Assembly: GCA_036850905.1 (NCBI GenBank)
Contig: CM072098.1
Location: forward strand, 45,692,781-45,756,780
DNA length: 64,000 nt
Source of the DNA: Luffa acutangula
Lineage: Eukaryota > Streptophyta > Magnoliopsida > Cucurbitales > Cucurbitaceae
Direction: 5' to 3'
The stretch's first letter is position 1, and each line of letters opens with the position of its first letter. This document shows, in pieces, positions 56,497-64,000 of this stretch. The translations under genes and the position numbers were made by a program. Under the pieces are notes generated by a model. The model worked only from the letters and a program-made list of their open reading frames with translations, ran no database searches and was not told the DNA's origin.

Positions 56497-58293
56497 CTGT
56501 CTACGTGGCGGCATTTCATTTGATGTAAATTTTTGTTTTCCAGTTTGCTTTGAAATTTCCCATTTCTCAAAACCGCAAGGAGGATGGAGATGAGATGAGC
56601 ACTCAAAATGCTTTCTGGAAATTTGTTTTCTCTCTTTTCTCTTTTGTTCTCTAGATTTTCGTATCGGCGTAGCGAAATCTGTTACTGATCGATGTATAGG
56701 ACTGAGTTCTGAGTTCGGAAACGGAGAATCAGTTCGGTTTGTTCTAAGTCTGTAATCGTACAGTTTCTCTTTCCATCTCTAGATGATTACATATTACTCC
56801 TCTTTTTTTTCTTCTTCTGTTTTTCAGATATTTGATTGCTTCGATTCCTCAAATACAGGTCTGTAATGGATGCATGCATGTATAGCTTTCAAATGCTGCA
56901 AAACGGAGTCACGATGGATTGAGGTACGTACGCTGTTGAAATCTTGTGCGCTTTACGAATCTGTGTTTAGTTTTATGTGGATCGATGAACGATTCTTCTT
57001 CGTGTTCGTCGTAAATTATTGGTTCGATCGATCCTCTTTTATTAAGTCGGCACGGCAGCCATGGCCGTCAATGTTCGTTCACATGTCGTGCTAATCAAAT
57101 GCATTATCTGCATTAACAAGTTCTTTTGGTGAAGAACTTGTTTATTATATGGCTTTGGATATTCGGTGCGAATTTTCTCTGTTTCTGTTCGTTAGCTTCC
57201 TCGGAAGGAAACCGCCATTAATTTTAGAAACATTCTGTCTGGAAGAAATTTTGGATGATTGGATTCCATAAACCACGGCGCAACTGGAGAATCGCGATAG
57301 TTTTCAATTTTTGTAAGTTATGTTTGCTTCTAATTTGTTTTCACCATCTTGCAACACATGAATTGTAAAAAAAACTTTCAAAATTTTGGTCAGATTTTGA
57401 TTTTTCTTTTTCTTAAATAGAGCAGATAGCAAAACAAAAGTAAGTTTTATGAGCTTATTTTTCAAAGACATAAAACAAACCAAACAAAATAGTTAAGTCA
57501 TAATTCCTTTTTGTTTTTTTTTTTGTTTTTTTTGTTTTTTTGTTTTTTTTTTTTTTTTTTTTTGAGAAGCCTTTTTTGTTAAAATATCAATTTGGTTGGA
57601 CACATTTCCATTTCATTTTAGCCCCTCTACTTTCTAATATTCGAATTTAGCTCATATACTTTTTACTTTTGATTAATTTTAAAATCAATCATCATCATTA
57701 GTTTTTTTTTTTTTTTTTTTGAAGCCAATCATCATCATTAGTTTGAAGTTTATTGTTATTGTTATTATTATTATTATTTTGTCTAATAATAATAATTTTT
57801 ATTCAAGGAAGAAGACACTCTATAGATATATTTCTAAAATTTATATAAGTAAGACAAACATAGGCTAATTTTAAAATTTTTAATTTTTAATAATTGTTAT
57901 TATTATTATTATTGCAAAAGTTAACTTAAAGAAGGGAACAACTTTAAGATTTATTAAAATTATATAAACTAAATATACACATTTGAAATTATAAGGATTA
58001 AAATAGAAAAATCCTAAAGTATAGGGACTAAAAATGATATTTTAACCTGATATTTTTCTTTTAAAATAACCAACTAAATGTAAATACCTTTGTCTAAATT
58101 GAAGGAAAGCGTTCACATGAAGTATACAAATATTCCGTGTCAATCACCCAACTAAACAAGTAGTTGTATTCTTTATTTCAAGAAACAAAAGGATTGAAGT
58201 TTTTATTCTTTTCATGCTTTTTTGGTCTTTCAACATTTTCTTGCATTATGATGGTAGTTCTTTTTGTTAATTAATTCATATAATTAAATGTTA
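56497..58293. other. Downstream region of the 124-aa gene and intergenic DNA
   Basis: The first several hundred bases may be 3' untranslated. Then AT-rich DNA with T-rich runs at 57500-57565, and a tail-only insertion at 57686-57744. No gene. Confidence 0.45.
57686..57744 (-). repeat. Tail-only retro-insertion with long target duplication
   Basis: CAATCATCATCATTAGTTT occurs at 57686-57704 and 57726-57744. Between them are 16 T then GAAGC, that is GCTTC plus poly(A) on the minus strand. The exact T boundary is ambiguous. Confidence 0.8.
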
Positions 58294-58652
58294 GGTTTGG
58301 AATACCTTTTAGTTGAGGTTTTTTCAAAAATGTTTTCTTTGTTAAACATTTTGTATAAAAATTATTTAGTATTACATATATTTGGTTACATTTTCTTACG
58401 GGTGTTTTTATACACAAGTTTTTTTTGACAACATGTTGGGTGTGGGGGATTCGAACCACAGACCTCTTGACCTATTGGTCATTAGTACTAGCTTTATACA
58501 CAAGTTATTGTATACTTAAAAACTCTTTTTAAAAAATTTACTTTCCAGTATTTTTCAATCTCACTTTTTAATAAGTCATTTTTAGTGGTTACCAAACACT
58601 ATAATTTTTTTTTCAAAATGATTTTCTTTTTCAAAATTAAACACGAAAGAAG
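58294..58652. mobile_element. Tourist-like MITE interrupted by a SINE
   Basis: Its internal blocks (ACATTTTGTATAAAAA, TTTGGTTACATTTTCTTA, TTTTTAGTGGTTACCAAACA) follow the order of 6972-7257. TTA occurs at 58291-58293 and 58653-58655. The terminal repeats are poor. A SINE splits it at 58421-58492. Confidence 0.55.
58407..58506 (-). mobile_element. SINE insertion with 14-bp target duplication
   Basis: TTTATACACAAGTT is found at 58407-58420 and 58493-58506. The 72-bp body on the minus strand has GGTCAAGAGGTCTG, B box GGTTCGAATCC and ends CATGTTGTC plus six A. The tRNA-like head is truncated. Confidence 0.85.
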
Positions 58653-58655
58653 TTA

Positions 58656-60035
58656 GAACGAGTTTGTCAAACATGACTGGAGATAATTGGAAGAATGTTA
58701 AGAAAATATGTCAGGTAAAGCACTCAAATTGTTATTAATGATATAATGAAAATATTGTTATTAAAAATAATTATTAGCACAAATTTTGGTTAAATTACAA
58801 ATTTGGTCCTTAGGTTAAATAGTTCTTATTATCAGAAGTCACTAACGAATTGAGTATTAAAAAATTACCGACAAATTGAGTTCTAGGATATGGACAAAAT
58901 TCTAAAGGAGAATACAAGATTGTTTAAAGATGTTTTATTAAATTATAGAGATGAAATCCTAATTTTTAAACTACTGAGACTCAATTTTCAATCATATGGA
59001 CTGAATTTGCAATTTAAACTTCAGATTAGTGATAGAATTTTGCTTTTCTTTCGTTAATTTCGAAGCGTCCAAGCTTTGGTTACTTTGATTATTCTAGCAT
59101 CTAACTTTATCGTAAGTCGTCACTTATTCCTCTTTTTACGTTTAGAACTATCTTGTATCAATGGAAAATGGATTTTTTAAATCGTATGACAATTAAAAAG
59201 GTAGCTTTGTGCTTGTGCCTTAGTTTTAAACACTGATTATAAAGGTGTGCTTTGGAGTGTTTTTAATTAGTAAAAAAAAAAGGACAGTTTTAAATAATTT
59301 TGGAAATTCTTCTCGGTTAAACACATCAGTAAAAAATATTCTATAAGTACTTCATCATAAAGCACTTCTAAAAGGACCTTTAATTTTTTTAAAAAAAAAA
59401 GTGAAAAATTGCAAAAACTACTCTTGAATTATAGGGGGTTTCTTACAATAACCCACTTCAATTTCCAATTTGATTGAGTTGTCACAACTAAACTTTAAAA
59501 GATTGCAAAATGTATAAATAATCCTTGAACTATGAATGTTATTCAAATCATATCTTCAAACTATAAAGATTATTACCATCATACCCAAAAAAGTTTACAT
59601 CAATTTTTTATTCTCAAATCGAGATGGTATCTCAACATCAATGTAGAAATAAAATTTTTAATGGTTAATATTATATTTTTCAAATTTTATAGAGTTAAAA
59701 GAATTAGGTTAAATTCTAGCCCTTCTATAATTTGAGAACAATTTTCTTAATTCAAAGTTTAGCTGGTATATTTTGTAATATTTAATGGCTTAATATAAAA
59801 TTTCATAAATTCATAAGATTGATGGATCAATTTGAATGTTTGAAGGTGTGATTTTATTTAACGACCTCTATATTTCCGAAATAATTTTCGTAATTTTCTC
59901 AAAATATTTTTATATCACTTTATACAGAGTGATGTTGAGTAGGTTAAAAATAAAATGTCATTGGCCCATAGCAAGAGTGTTCAAAAGCATTCCGCTACTC
60001 CTACTTGATTATATTAATTAGGTGAAAAATAATCA
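58656..60035. other. AT-rich intergenic DNA
   Basis: No gene. Phrases around 59410-59590 and 59700-59850 are loosely inverted and may be a very old Mutator-type remnant. Confidence 0.4.
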
Positions 60036-60043
60036 ATTTATTG

Positions 60044-60559
60044 TAGGGGTGTTTATTTACCCGCGGGAAATGAGGGAGAGGGTGGGGAGAATCCTCTTTT
60101 GCACGGGGAATGGGGGAGGGAGTGGGGAGAAAATTTTCTCAATTCTTTAAATGGGGACAGAGATGGAGATTACAATCCCCATCCCGACCTCTGCCCCGCC
60201 TTGTTCCCTAGCCTCTTCCCGTTCTTTTTATAATAATATATAATTTAATTTATATTATTATAATGTTACGGTGTAATTTGTAAATATAAATAGTAAAACC
60301 CTAGCTTTGTTGTTGTAATTTTTAATTTTAAACTTGTTATTTTATTGTTTTTTTTATAGATGTTATTTTATTGTTGTTATTATTTTAATATTTGTTATAT
60401 TTGAGACTATGTTGCAATTGTGTAATATTTAAGTTGAAAACCATATTGAATATAAATGATATTGAAATTAAATGAAAAATTTTGCGGGGACACGGAATGA
60501 TTTAGAGGGTGAGGATGGGGACATGGAAGGCTTCCCATCCCCACCCGTGAACATCCCTA
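60044..60559. mobile_element. hAT-like non-autonomous element (516 bp)
   Basis: Ends TAGGGGTGTTTATTTACCCG and CACCCGTGAACATCCCTA are inverted, and ATTTATTG is duplicated exactly (60036-60043 and 60560-60567), the 8-bp size typical of hAT. Subterminal GGGGAATGGGGGAGGG and CCCCATCCCGACC blocks flank an AT-rich centre with no coding. Confidence 0.9.
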
Positions 60560-60567
60560 ATTTATTG

Positions 60568-62013
60568 CCTCACATCAATGTTGAAAATTACTATGTGTTA
60601 CTTTAGAGAACAATGAACATAATTCTTATTTCTTCATTTTCTTTTATCGGTCTCACTTATTTTTTTTTTCTATTTTATTTTATTGCTTTCTTTGAAAATC
60701 TACGACAATTTAATCTAGACTTTCGTTCGAACATCAGTAAACAATATCATCAGTAACTTTAATTTTCAATTTCAAAATTAAAATATAAATTTCTTTAGAA
60801 TTTACTAAAATGAGAAAACTTTTAATCATAGTGAACGATAATTATGATGAAAAAAAATGATCTAGACAAGGAAATAATGAAAGATATTGAATTTGCAACT
60901 TTTTTCTTAAATATATTATATATTTAAAAATGACACTTTTCATCATATGGTTTATAAATATAAAATGAAGATTGTAGTGATTCGAGCTTAAATTTTATAT
61001 TCTAACATTTAATTAATATTAGATATAAGGAATCAATTTATTTGACAAAGAATAAATTTAATCATTTATATATCAATCCTCAACAATGTGGTGTGTACAA
61101 TCCAACAAGGCACCACGCAAGACTTGGATATAGAATATACTATCGTTGGATATCAACCACCTTATTGATAAATGGCAAAAATAACTATATCTCGTCACTG
61201 TAAAACGACCTTTCTCTATGAATTAATTTAAATATTGAGATATTTTTTAAAAATTTAATATTGAGAAAATTGAAAAACAAGACAACTCATTGCATTTTGT
61301 ATTGATTTTGAGAACGTTGAAAATAATTACAGAAGGATACATGTCAATTACCGCTGAGTTATGTTCGTTTTGGCATTACAGATGAATCTAGGATACATGT
61401 CAATTAGCGTTAAGTTAAGCTCGCTTTGGCATTACAGATGAATCTTTTAACTGCTTGTTACATTTGGTAAAATTGATTGAGAATAAATCTATTAAAATCA
61501 CTTTTGTAGAATATTACAAAGAGTTTATTTGGAATGACTTTCTAAATGTTCAAAAACATTTTTTTTTTCTACTTAAAAACACTTTTTAAGTAATTAGATA
61601 GTCATGCTAAACAAGTTCGAATTTTGTTACCTACTAGCTTTTAAAAATAAATTCGGATCGGATGGTTTTAAAAAAAAAAAAAAAATCAAAATTTCAATTT
61701 CGTACTAAAAATTTCATTTTTAAAAGTACAATTGCCCGCAATTATTTCAAAAGCTACAACAATCTTAAACTATGTCTAAAAAAACCCGCTGCGGGTTAAC
61801 TTTAGTTTATTCCGTAACTACCCTTGTATTATTGTTATTTTGTGAGTCAATATAACATGAGTGGTTGCAACTTACATCAAAGGCTAATGGCTTGTAAAGT
61901 AATAAAATCAAAATAAAGAAAAGCGAACTAATTTAGTGCCCATTTGAATGCTTTGTAGAAGATTTTAGGCCAATCTCAGACACAGTATGGAGAAGGGAGC
62001 CATCTGATTCAAT
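60568..62013. other. AT-rich intergenic DNA up to the PMP22 gene
   Basis: Contains a 56-57-bp tandem duplication of a minus-strand SINE head (61336-61447). The last part, from about 61940, is likely the 3' untranslated region of PMP22. No other gene. Confidence 0.5.
61336..61447 (-). repeat. Tandemly duplicated SINE head
   Basis: GGATACATGTCAATTA...TTTGGCATTACAGATGAATC occurs twice in direct tandem with a few differences. Each copy on the minus strand is a SINE head (GCCAAA..GAGCTTAACTTAACG). Confidence 0.75.
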
Positions 62014-63979
62014 TTATGCTGCCTTCACTGCAGCTGTTCTTGCTTTCAGATTCAGAAAGATTGCCCTGAAACCAGAAAGCACAATTGTTAGACTAGATCT
62101 GCACTAAGAAGATCAAATCACAACATTTTTTCCTAACAACATAGCTTTGACGATCCTCATTTTCCCGTAAAATCGGAATCTTTAGACTCGATAAGACTGT
62201 TCAACGAGTTAGCGGTTTCTCTTTTCTCTGATTCCAATTTAGGATGGACATTATACAAGTGACATGATCAAGTCAGATGGTTTGAATTCTAATGCTCAGA
62301 TTATGTGTAAGCAATCTTGTTTTCTTGATTTTCTGAACTCCTTTTTGTTGCAGGAATAGTTGAAAAGTAATGAAGATTGCAGTTGGAAAAAGAAAAGATG
62401 AATGATCTCACCAGCATGAAGCAACAAAGCTGTGGAATAACACTCGAAACTGCAGAGGCATGTACTGGTAATTCACCCAACCAACTATAGGCCAGAACTG
62501 CAAGTCATAAGCATCTCATTCTTGTTATCTAATTTAATTTGATAGCCTTTCTTCATTTCTAAGAGTTAAAGAAAAGGAAAAGAAAATTGTTTTCCATACC
62601 CGCCAAGCAGTCAACTGAATAGTTGGGTAGTCCTTTCGAAGTTTGTTTTTGACTAAACTCCATGATCTTCCTGAAATTAGAGTCTTAGTGTCAATGTGTT
62701 CATTGAAGACTTACCAACCAACATTTTAGTCAACGTGACATTTATGAACTATTGTTTTGCTTTGAGATTTGGCTAAAATCTTTCCAGTACAAACTGGACT
62801 GATACCATACCAAGAAAAAAAGTACAGAAATCTTGAATTAGCTTAAGAGACATTTGCCAATCAGCTCAAGAGATAGTCAGGATTCAAAGTTGAAGATAAA
62901 CAACAACAGAAAAGAAAATCTGTAATTAAAACTGAAAGATAAAAAGAGAGAGTAAATGTAGAATTGCTTAGGCTCCGTTTGAAAACCATTTTGTTTTTTG
63001 TTTTTGAAAACTATGCCTATAAACACTACTTCTACCCATAAGTTTCTTTGTTTTGCTACCTACCTTCTTTCCATATTTTCAAAAACCAAGTCAAGTTTTG
63101 AAAACTAAAACAAGTAGTTTTCAAAAACTTGTTTTTGTTTTTGGAATTTGGCTAGGAACTCAAACTTGTCCTTGACAAAGTTTAAAAGGAGATCGTAAGA
63201 AAACAAGCCTGATTTTCAAAAACCAAAAACCAAAAGCCAAATGGTTCTCAAACGAAGTCTTACCTTCAACTACCAAACCATAGTACATCATGAAAAGAAT
63301 ATTGTTCCAAGGAGAGCTAGTCAATTGCTCCAATAAAACCTAAGAAACAAATTACTTCCACCCATCAACAAAACCACAGAAAACAACTAAGACAGAAATT
63401 ACAAAGAAAAACATACCTTCTTTGCAACAGTTGTGTTGCCTTTCTTTCCCCTGAAAATTTTATCCATCAACTTATGCAGAAAATGCCCAAATGGTCCAGA
63501 ATAAGCAAAGCCATAGAGCTACACAACAATAACTCAAAATTTCAAAATCACATCAAATAAACATCATAGCCAAACACTTCCCACCAACCACTATTTCTCC
63601 CCTGTTTGGATCTTAGAAACACTAAACATCATAGAAAGAAACACTTCCCATCTAGATCAACTATAAACAAGGGTGAATGAAAACAGAGAATCAATCCCAA
63701 ATCATAACTAATGGAACAACACCAACCATTAAAAGGAGTAATCTTCTCAATTGAAGCTTCTTAACCCCAGAAATCTTCTGAGCCACTGCATCGCTGCAAC
63801 CAGCCAAAACCCCAGCAGTGATTGCCTAAATCACAAAAAGAAAAAGTTATAATCTAATTAGAAATCAACAAAAACTCGGTGAGATTGATCAGATGGAAGG
63901 AACTGACCTTGGTTCTGAGTGGGTGCTTCTGAAGTTGCAGGAGATATCCTTTCCAGGCTTCAGTGACTATATCGGACAT
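62014..63979 (-). CDS. PMP22: PMP22/Mpv17-family peroxisomal membrane protein (185 aa, seven exons)
   Basis: Integral membrane protein of the Mpv17/PMP22 family; plant PMP22 sits in the peroxisome membrane and probably affects permeability to small molecules. Coding exons on the minus strand: 63979-63908, 63825-63727, 63518-63417, 63339-63264, 62670-62600, 62497-62412, 62065-62014; all GT-AG, total 186 codons with stop. The protein starts MSDIVTEAWKGYLLQLQKHP, has YGFAYSGPFGHFLHKLMD in the middle, and the family signature near the C terminus: FWPIVGWVNYQYMPLQFRVL followed by HSFVASCWAIFLNLKA. Four hydrophobic segments are expected. The length fits the family (about 190). Intron 4 (62671-63263) carries a Tourist-like MITE that begins inside the splice donor. 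The start codon is 21 bases from the window edge, so the promoter is not seen. Confidence 0.95.
62971..63259. mobile_element. Tourist-like MITE in PMP22 intron 4 (289 bp)
   Basis: Ends GGCTCCGTTTGAAAACC and GGTTCTCAAACGAAGTC are inverted copies, flanked by TTA at 62968-62970 and 63260-63262. The interior matches the 29.6-30.6-kb cluster (AACTTATTTTTGTTTTTGG-type blocks, AATTTGGCTAGGAA). On the minus strand it starts four bases inside the intron. Confidence 0.88.
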
Positions 63980-64000
63980 TTTTGATCGAAGCTTTGATCA

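Overview
The window is nuclear DNA from a flowering plant, most likely a eudicot. It has spliced genes with GT-AG introns, plant LTR retrotransposons of several kinds, plant tRNA-derived SINEs, Tourist, hAT, Mutator and Helitron non-autonomous transposons, and a nuclear copy of chloroplast rbcL. A DUF1985 gene captured inside a Mutator-like element resembles the CUMULE type described in melon, so a cucurbit is my best guess. That last step is inference.

Layout. 1-13.1 kb is dense in transposons: a minus-strand Ty3/gypsy-type element reduced to gag plus a broken protease, with a perfectly periodic 85-bp array behind it (1-5268); a Helitron (5371-6296); a Tourist-like MITE; a solo LTR (7438-7997); a complete small TRIM element (8209-8865); a Ty1/copia element reduced to LTR-gag-LTR (8866-10844); half of a fold-back Mutator element; an rbcL fragment carrying a 198-bp tandem duplication; and a full fold-back Mutator element inserted in the second duplicate (12072-13072).

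13.6-23.6 kb holds a ten-exon plus-strand gene for a long U2AF65-like splicing factor (910 aa). 25.55-27.17 kb is a minus-strand secreted glycine-rich protein (540 aa). 27.3-54.9 kb has no intact host gene that I can support. It is AT-rich and filled with TRIM remnants, nested Tourist MITEs, SINEs, Mutator-like elements with 9-bp target duplications (33.4, 42.7 and 48.6 kb), a Mutator-like element with a decayed DUF1985 gene (35.1-38.3 kb), palindromic minisatellites, a Harbinger-type element (52.2-53.0 kb) and a LINE fragment (53.65-54.4 kb). A small conserved plant gene (124 aa) lies at 56.1-56.5 kb, a hAT-like MITE at 60.04-60.56 kb, and a complete seven-exon PMP22/Mpv17-family peroxisomal membrane protein gene on the minus strand at 62.0-64.0 kb.

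The four host genes are unrelated housekeeping or structural genes with no shared pathway. The best material for a second look is the mobile DNA: poly(A)-tail-only insertions flanked by target duplications that recur across the distal half; a MITE whose end sits inside a PMP22 splice donor; a Mutator insertion with its own empty-site paralogue 0.2 kb away; two different LTR elements both stripped to gag; and a GC-rich word repeated through the LTRs, array flanks and gag of one element.
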